41,956 bases of DNA from contig JAFPVE010000042.1 of the NCBI GenBank assembly GCA_017413025.1, positions 1 through 41,956 of the forward strand, given 5' to 3'. Under the pieces are notes generated by a model. That model was not told the DNA's origin and did not search any database. It was given only the letters and a program-made list of their open reading frames with translations. The translations under genes and the position numbers were made by a program. How positions within the stretch are numbered: position 1 is the stretch's first letter; every line of letters begins with the position of its first letter. The stretch is from Acetobacter sp. (GTDB taxonomy: Bacteria; Pseudomonadota; Alphaproteobacteria; Acetobacterales; Acetobacteraceae). This document shows positions 16,357 to 26,118 of the stretch, one piece after another.

Positions 16357-17748
16357 GTGTTTAAAACTCTTTCAGGAAGGCTATCAGGTGTTTTTGATGG
16401 TCTCGCAAAGCGTGCAGTACTGTCAGAAGCTGATGTAACCGAAGCTATGCGCGAGGTGCGTCTCGCGATGCTTGATGCTGATGTCGCCTTACCTGTTGTT
16501 AAGGATTTTGTTAACAAAGTACGGGAAGCAGCCGTAGGGCAAGAAGTGTTAGAAAGCATTTCTCCTGGTCAGGCTGTTGCAAAGATTGTTAATGATGCCC
16601 TTATTGAAGCCCTTGGTGGTACAGGGGTAGCCCCGTTACATTTGGGTACAGCCTTGCCTGCCGTGATTATGATGGTCGGTTTGCAAGGTTCTGGAAAAAC
16701 AACAACTTCAGGGAAACTTGCTCTCCGCTTAAAACTTCGAGAACGTAAAAAAGTGCTTTTAGCGTCTCTTGATACACAACGTCCTGCGGCACAACTCCAA
16801 TTGGCAACGCTGGCAGAACAGGCAGGGGTAGCTTCTTTACCAATTGTTGCGCATCAAACACCTGTTGAAATCGCTTGTCGTGCTCTCGAGGTCTCTCGGC
16901 GTGAGGGGTATAGTGTACTCATTCTGGATACAGCTGGGCGTCTGTCTATTGATACAGCTTTAATGGAAGAAATTCGTCAGATTCGTGATGCCACGAACCC
17001 TGTCGAAACCCTTCTCGTTGTCGATGCTATGACAGGGCAAGATGCTGTGAACACAGCAAAATCGTTTAATGAGGCTGTGGGGGTAACGGGCGTTGTGATG
17101 AGCCGTATGGATGGTGATTCACGGGGGGGAGCAGCGCTCTCCATGAAAGCCATTACAGGGGCTTCGATTAAATTTGTTGGGGTTGGGGAAAAGCTCGATG
17201 CGTTAGATGAGTTTTATCCCGAGCGTGTTGCCGGGCGTATTCTTGGGTTAGGTGATATCGCAGGTCTCGTTGAAAAAGCGGCTGATAAACTTGATCACGA
17301 GGAAAGTGAACGTTTAGCCCATCGTATGATGGCAGGCAAGTTTGACCTCAACGATTACGCGGCTCAGATTCGGCAAATCAATAGGTTAGGCTCTATTTCT
17401 GGTATTCTTGGTATGTTGCCAGGTATGGGGAAGGTTAAGGAGGCTTTAGAAGAAAAAAACCTTGATACTTCTATTCTTAAAAGGCAACAGGCTATTATTT
17501 CATCAATGACAAAAGCAGAGCGGCGTACACCCTCTATGATTAAAGCCTCCCGTAAAAAGAGAATTGCTGCAGGTTCAGGAACGACGGTTCAGGATGTGAA
17601 TATCTTGTTGAAGCAATTTGAGATGATGTCTACCATGATGAAACGTTTGAGTCGATTTGGTATGGAAGGTCTTATACGGCAAGGGATGTCTGCGTTTATG
17701 GCACATAAGGCAGGGCAGGATCCGTCAAAAGGTTCACCTTTTCGTTGA
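16357..17748 (+). CDS. ffh: Signal recognition particle protein
   Basis: GTPase that, with 4.5S RNA, targets nascent membrane proteins to the translocon. It has an N-terminal helical bundle, the P-loop GLQGSGKTTTSGKL, DTQRPAAQLQL, the Walker-B/G3 LDTAGRLS, the G4-region MSRMDGDSRGGAA and a Met-rich M domain with GMLPGMGKVKE and ERRTPSMIKASRKKRIA. The start is a GTG at 16357 preceded by GGGGA. The G4 lysine is Arg, which I recall in other alphaproteobacterial Ffh proteins. It begins the ffh-rpsP-rimM-trmD-rplS operon. Confidence 0.97.
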   Translation: MFKTLSGRLSGVFDGLAKRAVLSEADVTEAMREVRLAMLDADVALPVVKDFVNKVREAAVGQEVLESISPGQAVAKIVNDALIEALGGTGVAPLHLGTALPAVIMMVGLQGSGKTTTSGKLALRLKLRERKKVLLASLDTQRPAAQLQLATLAEQAGVASLPIVAHQTPVEIACRALEVSRREGYSVLILDTAGRLSIDTALMEEIRQIRDATNPVETLLVVDAMTGQDAVNTAKSFNEAVGVTGVVMSRMDGDSRGGAALSMKAITGASIKFVGVGEKLDALDEFYPERVAGRILGLGDIAGLVEKAADKLDHEESERLAHRMMAGKFDLNDYAAQIRQINRLGSISGILGMLPGMGKVKEALEEKNLDTSILKRQQAIISSMTKAERRTPSMIKASRKKRIAAGSGTTVQDVNILLKQFEMMSTMMKRLSRFGMEGLIRQGMSAFMAHKAGQDPSKGSPFR

Positions 17749-17819
17749 GAATGTTGAGAATAATGTAATATTTGTGCTATATTCTGGTTTTATTTTTTTT
17801 TAGTTTTTAGAGGTGTATC

Positions 17820-18170
17820 ATGAGTCTTAAAATTCGTCTTGCGCGTGCAGGGGCTAAAAAGCGTCCTTATTATCATATTGTTGTGGCGGATAGTCGTAGT
17901 CCGCGTGATGGACGTTTTGTTGAGAAAGTTGGATCTTATAATCCGATGCTTTCTTCAGATCACGCCGATCGAGTGCGTTTGGTGAACGAGCGTATTTCGT
18001 ATTGGTTGTCAAAAGGGGCACAGCCAACAGATCGTGTTATTCGTTTTCTTGGGCATGCTGGTTTAATGGAAAAGCCTGTTTTTCGTGAACAACCTAAAAA
18101 GTCTGCACCAAAGAAACGGGCACAAGAACGTGCTGCGGCAGCTGCAAAAGCTGCAGAATCGGCAGCCTAA
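17820..18170 (+). CDS. rpsP: 30S ribosomal protein S16
   Basis: Small-subunit protein that helps assemble 16S rRNA. The N-terminus ([20 protein letters not shown]) and [20 protein letters not shown] are diagnostic. It has an Ala/Lys-rich C-terminal extension ([12 protein letters not shown]), common in alphaproteobacteria. It lies 71 bp after ffh and 27 bp before rimM, with GAGG in front of the ATG. Confidence 0.98.
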   Translation: MSLKIRLARAGAKKRPYYHIVVADSRSPRDGRFVEKVGSYNPMLSSDHADRVRLVNERISYWLSKGAQPTDRVIRFLGHAGLMEKPVFREQPKKSAPKKRAQERAAAAAKAAESAA

Positions 18171-18197
18171 TATTCTGGGTTTTCGTAGCTTCGTATT

Positions 18198-18746
18198 ATG
18201 AATCAGGATCTTGTTCTTGTCTGTGTTGTAGGGAGACCGCATGGGGTTCGGGGTCTTGTTCATATACACTCTTATGTAGAAGATCCGATATCGCTTGAAC
18301 GCTATGCGCCTTTACAAGATGAACAAGGTCGCTTGTGGTCGTTACGGTGGTGTAATACAAAAGACAATGTAGCGGAACTTATGCGAGATAACGGAGAACC
18401 GTTCACCAATAGATCACAAGTGCAAGAAATTATTAATACACGTTTGTATGTGTCCCGCTCTGCTCTTCCAGCGTTAGAAGAAGAAGAATTTTACCATGTT
18501 GATTTAATCGGTATGGAAGTGTTTGAAGGTCATCTTTCGTTAGGGCATGTGGTTATGGTTCATGATTATGGGGGCGGGGTTAGTCTTGAAATTTCTAAGG
18601 GTGTTTTTATCCCTTTTACAAAGGCTTGTGTTCCTCGTATCGATCTTAAAACACGAAGTTTGTTTGTGTGTCGTCCTATAGAAATTTGGGGCGAAGAAAA
18701 ACAAGAGACAAAAACTCGTTTTATAGCCAATGGTCTTGTGTCATGA
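18198..18746 (+). CDS. rimM: 16S rRNA processing factor RimM
   Basis: Assembly factor for the 30S head that binds S19 and aids 16S maturation. The N-terminal RimM barrel carries [15 protein letters not shown], and the C-terminal PRC-barrel carries [13 protein letters not shown] and [14 protein letters not shown]. Length 182 residues is normal. Its stop overlaps the trmD start by ATGA, so the two are translationally coupled. Confidence 0.95.
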   Translation: MNQDLVLVCVVGRPHGVRGLVHIHSYVEDPISLERYAPLQDEQGRLWSLRWCNTKDNVAELMRDNGEPFTNRSQVQEIINTRLYVSRSALPALEEEEFYHVDLIGMEVFEGHLSLGHVVMVHDYGGGVSLEISKGVFIPFTKACVPRIDLKTRSLFVCRPIEIWGEEKQETKTRFIANGLVS

Positions 18747-19471
18747 CATGGCAGGCGACTGTTCTGACTCTTTTCCCAACAATGTTTCCTGGTCCATTGG
18801 GGCAGTCTTTATCTGGACGTGCCTTAAAAAATGGTGTGTGGTCTTGCCAAGTAGAGGATTTACGCCTTTACGGTTTGGGGGCACATCGTAGTGTTGATGA
18901 TACACCCTTTGGAGGGGGGGCGGGCATGGTCATGCGCCCCGATGTTGTTGATGCTGCATTAAAAACAGTTTCTGTTAAAGATGAGATTTCTCGTATTTAC
19001 CTAACCCCTCGAGGTCGACCGCTGACTCAGCAAGATATTCAACACTATGCGACGGGGGCAGGGGTGTTATTATTGTGTGGGCGTTTTGAAGGGGTAGACG
19101 AACGCGTGCTTGAGGCTTATAATCTTGAGCAAGTTTCTATTGGAGATTATGTTCTCTCTGGTGGTGAAATTGCTGCTTTTGTGTTATTAGATGCCTGTGT
19201 TCGTTTGCTTCCGGGCGTTATGGGGTGTGAAAAAAGTAGTGTGGAGGAAAGTTTTGCCCAAGGCTTGCTGGAATATCCACATTATACGCGTCCTGCTCAA
19301 TGGAAAGGTCAATGGGTGCCAGAGGTTTTACGATCTGGCAATCATGAGGCTATCGCCGCGTGGCGACAAGCACAGGCGGAAAAAGTAACACAAATAAGGC
19401 GACCAGATTTGTGGTCTGCTTGGATAGAGCGTAATAAAAATGAGCCTATTTCTATGTGTAAATCTGCATGA
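18743..19471 (+). CDS. trmD: tRNA (guanine-N1)-methyltransferase
   Basis: SPOUT-class methyltransferase that makes m1G37 in tRNAs and so prevents +1 frameshifting. Diagnostic segments are [33 protein letters not shown], the knot [13 protein letters not shown] and [14 protein letters not shown]. The open frame extends into rimM, but the ATG at 18743 overlaps the rimM stop and gives the standard 242 residues. A G7 run lies in the conserved glycine loop, where sequence is constrained. Confidence 0.97.
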   Translation: MTWQATVLTLFPTMFPGPLGQSLSGRALKNGVWSCQVEDLRLYGLGAHRSVDDTPFGGGAGMVMRPDVVDAALKTVSVKDEISRIYLTPRGRPLTQQDIQHYATGAGVLLLCGRFEGVDERVLEAYNLEQVSIGDYVLSGGEIAAFVLLDACVRLLPGVMGCEKSSVEESFAQGLLEYPHYTRPAQWKGQWVPEVLRSGNHEAIAAWRQAQAEKVTQIRRPDLWSAWIERNKNEPISMCKSA

Positions 19472-19527
19472 TTGCACAGGGGGGGTAAGTGTTTTAAATT
19501 TGAGGAAAGGTAGTTAAAGGTTATCAA

Positions 19528-19914
19528 ATGAATATTCTTCAACAATATGAAGCGGCAGAAATTGCTCGTTTAACAGCAGATCGTCCTGTACCTGATTTTA
19601 GAGCGGGTGATACTGTTTGTGTCTCTGTGCGTGTTCAAGAAGGCGAACGTGTGCGTTTACAGGCTTTTGAAGGCGTGGTTATTGCCCGCTCTAATAAAGG
19701 CTTAAATAGTAATTTTACAGTGCGTAAAATTTCAAATGGGGAAGGGGTAGAACGCGTCTTTCCGTTATATGCACCAACCGTTGCCGAGATTAAAGTAGTG
19801 CGCCGTGGTAAAGTGCGTCGTGCAAAATTGTATTACTTGCGTGGTCGTAGTGGTAAATCTGCCCGTATTGCAGAGCGTCCGCGCGAAGTTTTGGCCTCAA
19901 ACGTGCGTCAATAA
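19528..19914 (+). CDS. rplS: 50S ribosomal protein L19
   Basis: Large-subunit protein at the subunit interface. [40 protein letters not shown] and the basic [20 protein letters not shown] segment are diagnostic. It closes the ribosomal/RNA-modification operon 56 bp after trmD. A terminator lies about 170 bp beyond its stop. Confidence 0.98.
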   Translation: MNILQQYEAAEIARLTADRPVPDFRAGDTVCVSVRVQEGERVRLQAFEGVVIARSNKGLNSNFTVRKISNGEGVERVFPLYAPTVAEIKVVRRGKVRRAKLYYLRGRSGKSARIAERPREVLASNVRQ

Positions 19915-20085
19915 AGCTGTAGCGATGTCGGTTATTTATTGACTATTGACTGATTCAAGCAAACACATGTCTACACACGTCTAAGAGATGATGAGTAAAA
20001 AAACGGTAAACAATAACTTTTACTAAAGTAACATAAGTGTATAAAGCTTGAAGCACTTTGTAAGTAAAAGTAAAAAAATAACAAG

Positions 20086-20107
20086 AGGGGCATTTTGCCC
20101 CTTTTTG
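20086..20107 (+). terminator. Rho-independent terminator after rplS
   Basis: Arms aggggca (20086-20092) and tgcccct (20096-20102) form a 7-bp stem with a 3-nt loop, followed by T's. It probably ends the ffh-rplS operon and separates it from leuC. Confidence 0.8.
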
Positions 20108-20153
20108 AAAATTTTGAAAAATGGTGTAATCGTCATTCGTTATAGGTACAGTT

Positions 20154-20231
20154 ATGAGTGACGAAGATGAGAGGGTAATGAGAGTTATTCTCGGTCACTC
20201 ATGTGAATTATGGGTTTGTTTATGTTTTTAA
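20154..20231 (+). CDS. Possible 25-residue leader peptide upstream of leuC
   Basis: A short frame with ATG at 20154, an AGG 7 nt upstream and TAA at 20229. It encodes MSDEDERVMRVILGHSC followed by ELWVCLCF. It has three Leu codons but no run of them, so it is not a textbook leucine attenuator. It overlaps a 9-bp inverted repeat. It could equally be chance. Confidence 0.2.
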   Translation: MSDEDERVMRVILGHSCELWVCLCF

Positions 20232-20394
20232 TAGGGTAAAAACTATAGAACAAGATTGAAATAGACGAAAAATAATCATACAATACCCCACTCTACCAGA
20301 ATAGTTTTAGTTTTCTTATGCTTTGTAAAGTATGATCTTTAGAGAATCTGTATAATGATTTGAAGGTTAAGTCTTTTTTAGGAAGGAAGAAGTT

Positions 20395-21798
20395 ATGAAT
20401 CCTCGTACATTATTTGACAAAATTTGGGATGATCATGTTGTCGAAGTTCTTCCTAATGGTACAGCTCTTCTTTATATCGATCGGCATTATCTTCACGAGG
20501 TAACAAGCCCACAAGCTTTTGAAAAGCTGCGTTTGGCGGGGCGTAAGTTGCGTCATCCTGAGAACACATTGGCGGTTGTTGATCACGATGTGCCAACTTC
20601 CGATCGTGATCTACCTATAGAAGATCCCGAATGTCGTCATCAGATTGATATGTTAGAACGCAATGTGCGAGAGTTTGAGGTACCTTATTTTCCATTGCTT
20701 TCTGTTGATCAAGGTATTGTTCACGTTATAGGTCCTGAACAAGGGGCATCTTTGCCGGGTATGACGATTGTGTGTGGCGATTCCCATACGTCGACACATG
20801 GGGCTATGGGGGCTCTAGCTTTCGGGATCGGAACATCTGAAGTAGAGCATGTTATGGCAACGCAGACAATTTTGCAGCGTCGTCCTAAAAATATGCGTAT
20901 TACAATTGAAGGTGTGCCTTCTTTCTATGTTTCTGCAAAAGATATTATATTAGCTGTTATTGGTCATATCGGCACTGCAGGGGGAACGGGACACGTCATC
21001 GAGTTTGCAGGATCAACCATTCGGGGCTTTGATATGGCTGGGCGTATGACCGTATGCAATATGGCGATTGAGGCAGGTGCCCGGGCAGGCTTGGTTGCTC
21101 CTGATGAAATAACTTTTGATTATATTAAAGGGCGTCGCTTTGCCCCTAAGGGAAAAGATTTTGATGAAGCCGTTGGCTATTGGCGAACGTTAGCCACTGA
21201 CGAGGGGGCACGTTTTGATAAGGAAGTTATGATTCGTGTTGAAGATATCGGGCCTACACTCACATGGGGGACAAGCCCTGAAACTGCTTTGCCGATTACG
21301 GGTCGTGTGCCTGATCCTGCCGATGAAACCGATGAAACGCTTCGCGCTCGCCTAAGGCATATGTTGGATTATATGGGGCTTAAAGCTGGACAACCTATTG
21401 CCGGAACGCCTATTGATGTTGTTTTTATCGGCTCGTGTACAAATAGCCGAATTGAGGATTTGCGCGCCGCAGCTCAGGTGATGAGAGGGCGTAAGGTTGC
21501 TGATGGGGTACGGGCTATGGTTGTGCCCGGGTCTGGGCATGTTAAACAGCAAGCCGAGGAAGAAGGGTTAGATCGGGTTTTTACGGAATCTGGATTTGAA
21601 TGGCGTGAAGCTGGCTGTTCTATGTGTTTGGGAATGAACCCAGATAAATTAGGCGCAAAGCAACGTTGTGCTTCAACCTCGAATCGTAATTTTGAGGGGA
21701 GACAAGGACCTTTGGGGCGTACACATCTTGTTTCTCCTGCTATGGCAGCCGCTGCAGCCGTGCGAGGGTGTTTAACCGATGTGAGGGAGTTGGCATAA
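20395..21798 (+). CDS. leuC: 3-isopropylmalate dehydratase, large subunit
   Basis: Aconitase-family [4Fe-4S] subunit that isomerises 2- to 3-isopropylmalate in leucine synthesis. Conserved blocks are [28 protein letters not shown], and the cluster cysteines in [13 protein letters not shown] and [12 protein letters not shown], ending with the NRNFEGRQG block. Length 467 is standard. AAGGAAGAAG precedes the ATG. The leuC stop (TAA) shares its last base with the leuD ATG. Confidence 0.98.
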   Translation: MNPRTLFDKIWDDHVVEVLPNGTALLYIDRHYLHEVTSPQAFEKLRLAGRKLRHPENTLAVVDHDVPTSDRDLPIEDPECRHQIDMLERNVREFEVPYFPLLSVDQGIVHVIGPEQGASLPGMTIVCGDSHTSTHGAMGALAFGIGTSEVEHVMATQTILQRRPKNMRITIEGVPSFYVSAKDIILAVIGHIGTAGGTGHVIEFAGSTIRGFDMAGRMTVCNMAIEAGARAGLVAPDEITFDYIKGRRFAPKGKDFDEAVGYWRTLATDEGARFDKEVMIRVEDIGPTLTWGTSPETALPITGRVPDPADETDETLRARLRHMLDYMGLKAGQPIAGTPIDVVFIGSCTNSRIEDLRAAAQVMRGRKVADGVRAMVVPGSGHVKQQAEEEGLDRVFTESGFEWREAGCSMCLGMNPDKLGAKQRCASTSNRNFEGRQGPLGRTHLVSPAMAAAAAVRGCLTDVRELA

Positions 21799-22415
21799 TG
21801 GAAAAATTTACGGTTTTGTCGGCTGTTGCAGCTTTCATAAAAGAAGCAAATATCGATACGGATAAAATTATTCCCGCTCGGTTTCTTAAAACGACGACAT
21901 GTACAGGTTTAGGGAAACATGTTTTTGACGTTATGCGGTACACAGTTGATGGTCATGAAAAACCTGATTTTATTCTGAATCGTGAACCGTGGCGTAAAGC
22001 ACGGATTTTGATTACGTATGAGAATTTAGGCTGTGGATCTTCGCGTGAGCATGCGGTGTGGGCGTTGCTTGATTTTGGTATTCGTTGTGTGATTGCCCCT
22101 TCTTTTGCGGATATTTTTTTTAATAATTGTTTCAAGAGTGGTGTTCTTCCTATAGCTCTTTCGCGTGATATATGTGAAACGCTGATGCGCGATGCAGAGT
22201 CTGGCACTGCGTTAACGGTTGATCTTGTTAAGCAGGTTGTTATCCGTCCTAATGGGGAGGAAATTTCTTTTGATGTGGACGCTTTTCGAAGACATCTTTT
22301 ACTTGATGGGATCGATGATATTGGGCAAACTCTACAATACGAGTCAAAAATCATTGATTATGAAAACCGTCAACGTCAAGAAAAGCCGTGGATGCCTTCT
22401 ATTTATATAAATTAA
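21798..22415 (+). CDS. leuD: 3-isopropylmalate dehydratase, small subunit
   Basis: Swivelling partner of LeuC. Recognisable are ANIDTDKIIPARFLK, the NLGCGSSREHAVWAL substrate-binding loop and SFADIFFNNCFKSGVLP. The ATG at 21798 overlaps the leuC stop by one base and gives 205 residues; an in-frame upstream start inside leuC is unlikely. It is followed by leuB after 32 bp. Confidence 0.97.
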   Translation: MEKFTVLSAVAAFIKEANIDTDKIIPARFLKTTTCTGLGKHVFDVMRYTVDGHEKPDFILNREPWRKARILITYENLGCGSSREHAVWALLDFGIRCVIAPSFADIFFNNCFKSGVLPIALSRDICETLMRDAESGTALTVDLVKQVVIRPNGEEISFDVDAFRRHLLLDGIDDIGQTLQYESKIIDYENRQRQEKPWMPSIYIN

Positions 22416-22447
22416 ATAAGATATGAAGTGAGTTGTTAGGTTTTATT

Positions 22448-23572
22448 ATGAATATTCAAAAAGACTCTTTTAAGATTCTCGTGTTACCGGGTGATGGCAT
22501 TGGTCCTGAAGTTGTGCAGCAAGTTCGGCGCATTATTGAATGGTTGGAAAAAAAACACCGTCTCTCATTTCATTTAACTTATGATTTAGTAGGTGCTGCT
22601 TCTTTAGCAGAATACGGTGTACCTATTCGTGATGAGGTTATTAAAAAAGCTTGGGAGTCGGATGCCGTTCTTTTTGGATCTGTAGGAGATCCTCGTTGGG
22701 CGCATGTAGGTTTTGATAAACGCCCGGAGGTCGCTATCCTCAAATTAAGACATGAATTAGGCTTGTTTGCTAATCTGCGTCCAGCAAAAATATTTGATGC
22801 TTTAACCGACGCAAGCACCTTAAAACCTGACGTGGTGCGCGGGTTGGATATAATGATTGTGCGTGAGTCTGTAGGGGGTGTCTATTTTGGTGAACCGCGC
22901 GGTATTGAAGTTTTGCCAGATGGCAGTAAAAGGGGGGTAAATACGGAAATCTATACAACCGCTGAAATTGAACGTGTGGCGCGGGTTGCCTTTACTTTAG
23001 CGCGTAAACGGTTTAACCGGGTCTGTTCAGTAGAAAAAAGTAATGTTATGGAAAGTGGTTTACTTTGGAAAGAGGTTCTGACTGATTTACATCGGCGGGA
23101 GTTTTCTGACGTCGTTTTAAGCCACATGCTTGCTGATAATTGTGCGATGCAGCTTGTGCGCGATCCCCGTCAGTTTGATGTTCTTGTTACAGGAAATCTT
23201 TTTGGTGATCTGTTATCAGATCTTGCCTCTATGCTAACGGGGAGCCTTGGTTTACTGCCATCTGCAACGTTAGGAGCGATGCGTCCAGATGGTAAATGTG
23301 CTGCCTTGTATGAGCCTATTCATGGAAGTGCGCCAGATATTGCTGGGCGTGATATAGCGAATCCTATAGGACAAATCTTGTCGTTCGCCATGTTATTACG
23401 ATATTCTCTTAATCGGCAGGAAGAGGCTTTATGGATAGAAAACGCTATTTCTCATGTTTTAGCTAAGGGATTACGTACAGCAGACATTATGTCAGAAGGC
23501 ATGATATGTGTGGGGACAGAGGCTATGGGTGATGCAATTTTAGGCCAATTAGATCAACTTGTAAAAGTATAG
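22448..23572 (+). CDS. leuB: 3-isopropylmalate dehydrogenase
   Basis: NAD-dependent oxidative decarboxylase, the third enzyme of leucine synthesis. Seen are LPGDGIGPEV, LRPAKIFDA, the substrate loop IMIVRESVGGVYFGEPRG, ADNCAMQLVRDPRQFDV and the NAD-binding EPIHGSAPDIAGRDIANPIG. A TTG at 22433 is in frame, but the ATG at 22448 (374 residues) begins the normal protein. It completes leuCDB; leuA is not in this window. Confidence 0.98.
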   Translation: MNIQKDSFKILVLPGDGIGPEVVQQVRRIIEWLEKKHRLSFHLTYDLVGAASLAEYGVPIRDEVIKKAWESDAVLFGSVGDPRWAHVGFDKRPEVAILKLRHELGLFANLRPAKIFDALTDASTLKPDVVRGLDIMIVRESVGGVYFGEPRGIEVLPDGSKRGVNTEIYTTAEIERVARVAFTLARKRFNRVCSVEKSNVMESGLLWKEVLTDLHRREFSDVVLSHMLADNCAMQLVRDPRQFDVLVTGNLFGDLLSDLASMLTGSLGLLPSATLGAMRPDGKCAALYEPIHGSAPDIAGRDIANPIGQILSFAMLLRYSLNRQEEALWIENAISHVLAKGLRTADIMSEGMICVGTEAMGDAILGQLDQLVKV

Positions 23573-23574
23573 GG

Positions 23575-23591
23575 CATGAGAGTCTCTCATG
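23575..23591 (+). terminator. Weak stem-loop after leuB
   Basis: catgaga (23575-23581) pairs with tctcatg (23585-23591) around gtc, immediately after the leuB stop. Only a short T-run follows, so termination activity is uncertain. Confidence 0.4.
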
Positions 23592-23727
23592 TTTGCAGGC
23601 ATGATGAGAAAGCAAATTTAACAAGATCTGTTAGTGATCAAGCGATCTTTTCGGGTTGTCTCTTAAGTTATTTTTCTTAAATTGTGTTGGCTATAGTAAG
23701 TTTTCTATGGAATGAGGAAAACGCGTT

Positions 23728-24753
23728 ATGAGGACAAAGAGAAATTCTTTACTCTCAAAATTTTTGTTAGGTATTAGCCTCGCTTTTTCCCTTTCTGGCT
23801 GTGCCCTTTTTGAACCTCAACGGTATTTCGAAAAAGGCTTTATTGAAATGACATCAGGGATACATACCCCTGAAAGAACGCACTACCCCGCTCCCTCAAA
23901 AGAAACCTGCTCCGCTACCTATCGCCAACAAAATAATCTGACCGTCGCCGATCTCAGAAACGCCATAAATTACGGGTTATTGCAGAACGTTCTCTCTCAA
24001 CAAACAGGCGGGAACTTATACGTCCCTTACGAAGCGCAAAAAATGCAGCTTATCCAGCTCTCGCAGGCGACAAATCAAGAACTTGTTGCCGGTAACTTTG
24101 CCGCAGCAACGAACAACATGGCACAAATTGACGCCATGCTCACCCCCAAATCTTTGGGCACTTATCTCACCGGCTGTTTTAGATATACACAAACAACACT
24201 GACAAACGCTGTCGCAAAAGGGGAAAACCTCCTCCTCCAAATGTCTACAGAAATGGCGTCAGGACTCAAAAACGTCAAAATCCCGCAACCAACCCTTAAA
24301 ACATGTGCAAATAGCTACTTTTATACTCACCCAGCCTTCGAGAATCTTGCAAATGCGGCTTTTGGGGAAATGGCTTTGAACGCTATAGGTGTGTATACCA
24401 CAGGGGAAACTCCCCAAGAAATTATGTCTCAAGTCATACAGTTAAGCGAATGTTGTGACCTCTATAGCACCATTATGAACGTCAATAACACTTTTATGAA
24501 CGCTGTTTCAAAAGCCCAAAATAATGCGAATTATACAAATATTATACCCATTTTTGCACAGCTCCACCCGCCACAACTCGCCAACTATTACGTGGGCTGT
24601 TCAAAGATTTGGCAAACAATACATCACAAAGCAGTAGTGTGGACGAAGTGGTCACAGTATTACAGCCAACGGAAACATTATTTAGAAACACATCATTTAG
24701 GGGTGTATCGCACGCCTATCTCTAATAAACCAACCTCAACACCCATGTCATAA
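23728..24753 (+). CDS. Predicted lipoprotein of unknown function
   Basis: 341-residue protein with a basic N-region, a hydrophobic core (FLLGISLAFSLSGC) and a lipobox Leu-Ser-Gly-Cys, so it should be lipidated and exported. The mature part is mostly predicted helical, rich in Asn, Gln, Thr and Ala, and has several cysteines (KETCSATYR, LTGCFRYT, KTCANSY, ECCDLYS, VGCSKIW). Two similar-looking regions containing TNMAQ/PIFAQLHPPQLANYYVGC and TPKSLGTYLTGC suggest an internal duplication. I do not recognise the family. Base use (more C-ending codons) differs from leuB before it. It lies alone between leuB and a convergent gene. Confidence 0.8.
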   Translation: MRTKRNSLLSKFLLGISLAFSLSGCALFEPQRYFEKGFIEMTSGIHTPERTHYPAPSKETCSATYRQQNNLTVADLRNAINYGLLQNVLSQQTGGNLYVPYEAQKMQLIQLSQATNQELVAGNFAAATNNMAQIDAMLTPKSLGTYLTGCFRYTQTTLTNAVAKGENLLLQMSTEMASGLKNVKIPQPTLKTCANSYFYTHPAFENLANAAFGEMALNAIGVYTTGETPQEIMSQVIQLSECCDLYSTIMNVNNTFMNAVSKAQNNANYTNIIPIFAQLHPPQLANYYVGCSKIWQTIHHKAVVWTKWSQYYSQRKHYLETHHLGVYRTPISNKPTSTPMS

Positions 24754-24834
24754 AGTTTTCTTGCCGTGAGAAAATTTCTGTGTTTGTTTATTGTTTAATA
24801 ACAGATGCATATTGAGGGGAGGGGAAGGCTTACG

Positions 24835-25977
24835 TTAAAGCAATTTTTCATAAATGCGGTGGCGTTTATAAGGTGTTGGTGTAATACGTTCAACAAGTTT
24901 TCTTAACCCGTCGTGGGTTTCTAGTATCCATCCTAATTCAATGGTGCGATAGGGTAAAACATGCCCTCTTTTCATGAGTTCATCAATCATACAGGCAGGT
25001 AAGAGAGCACGAAGGGCTGTTGAAAGATATTTTTTTCTAATGCCGAGCAAAATAACACGCGCTGAATGAAATTCATGATGGAAAAGACGGTTTAAAAGAG
25101 TAAGCCAACCTAATGGCGTCGGGGCACCGCCTAAATCTCCACAAACATCAAACATGTTGGGTACAACAAGGGCAACGGCGGCAGGTTCTCCGTTAACTTC
25201 AGCAAGAACATATTGCTCAGGGCGTAAAACGGGTTTCATGGTTTTGAGCATGTCTTGAACTTCATTTTTTGTGAGAGGAATATTTCCCCATGTGCCTTTC
25301 CACGCATCATTATAAATATCACGTAAAATTTCAGCATCTTCTTTAATATGAGCAAGACGTAAACTCCTGAAAGTAATATTGCCCATCCGTTTTTGAATAT
25401 CAGGGGGAAGGGCGTTAGCGCGTTCTGCAGCTGTAGAAGTTTTCATACAATAAGAGAGAAGGTCCATAGCCTTGGTGTAGCCGGTATTTTCAATTGCTTG
25501 TCCTAAAAAAGAAGGGTGCCATGGGGTGTTAATCATTGGGATTTCGTTTTGTCCTTCTATCATAACACCAGATTCTCCATTACTATTAAGAGTCCATGGA
25601 CCCCGTATACGTTCAATATGGCGTAATTTTAACCACTGCTCCGCGGCAGCTATAAGAGGGGATACACATTCTGGCTCTATTGTATCGAGAGCACCAAAAA
25701 AACCTGTTCGTAGTCCTTTTTGTTTTAAGGCGAGAGTGTCAATATGAGCGGATATACGCCCAATGGCTTGACCGTTACGCCACGCAAGAAAATAACACCC
25801 AAAACCATGGGTAAAAAATTGGGATTTACGCGGTGAAAGAAGATGACGCTCTTGCATATCAAGAGGAGGAACATATCCAGAAAGACTATCATAAAGAAGA
25901 CGTGGGAGTTTAATAAAAAGCGTTTGTTGCCGGAAACCGGAAACTGGAGAAACGGTAATATCGTGTGAAGAAGACAT
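24835..25977 (-). CDS. GNAT-fold acyltransferase, YghO-like
   Basis: 380-residue protein in which I see features of the GNAT/YghO family: GYVPPLDMQERHLLSPRKSQ at the start, a central GPWTLNSNGESGVMIEG block, and a C-terminal half with VLAEVNGEPAAVALVVPN, an acetyl/acyl-CoA-binding-like strand, then LGIRKKYLSTALRALL. The alphaproteobacterial ceramide synthase (bCerS) belongs, as I recall, to this broad group, so an N-acyltransferase role is possible. It is divergently paired with a short-chain dehydrogenase. No serine palmitoyltransferase is present in the window. Family assignment is moderate; the substrate is unknown. Confidence 0.7.
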   Translation of the reverse strand: MSSSHDITVSPVSGFRQQTLFIKLPRLLYDSLSGYVPPLDMQERHLLSPRKSQFFTHGFGCYFLAWRNGQAIGRISAHIDTLALKQKGLRTGFFGALDTIEPECVSPLIAAAEQWLKLRHIERIRGPWTLNSNGESGVMIEGQNEIPMINTPWHPSFLGQAIENTGYTKAMDLLSYCMKTSTAAERANALPPDIQKRMGNITFRSLRLAHIKEDAEILRDIYNDAWKGTWGNIPLTKNEVQDMLKTMKPVLRPEQYVLAEVNGEPAAVALVVPNMFDVCGDLGGAPTPLGWLTLLNRLFHHEFHSARVILLGIRKKYLSTALRALLPACMIDELMKRGHVLPYRTIELGWILETHDGLRKLVERITPTPYKRHRIYEKLL

Positions 25978-26118
25978 TATTGTTTTTCCTTAATTTAACT
26001 GTTTAGATTTATAAACAAAAAAATATTTTATCTCTAAATATTTTGTTTTTAAATGGAATAACGAAATAAAACGAGATAAGCACTAGATATTTTAATATTT
26101 TACTATAATAGGGGAAAA

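Larger units (their letters stand above)
19915..20394. other. Region between rplS and leuC
   Basis: About 480 bp. It contains a 7-bp duplication (attgact at 19938-19951), a terminator (20086-20107), and an inverted repeat atgagtgac/gtcactcat (20154-20162 with 20194-20202) that overlaps a possible 25-codon frame. Further possible long-range pairing (20239-20246 with 20301-20308) precedes leuC. The length suggests that leuC has its own promoter and a structured leader. Confidence 0.5.

Noticed and set aside
18910-18920. G7 run in trmD as a phase-variation tract
   Set aside because: It encodes the conserved glycine loop of an essential enzyme, so the codons are constrained and variation would be lethal.
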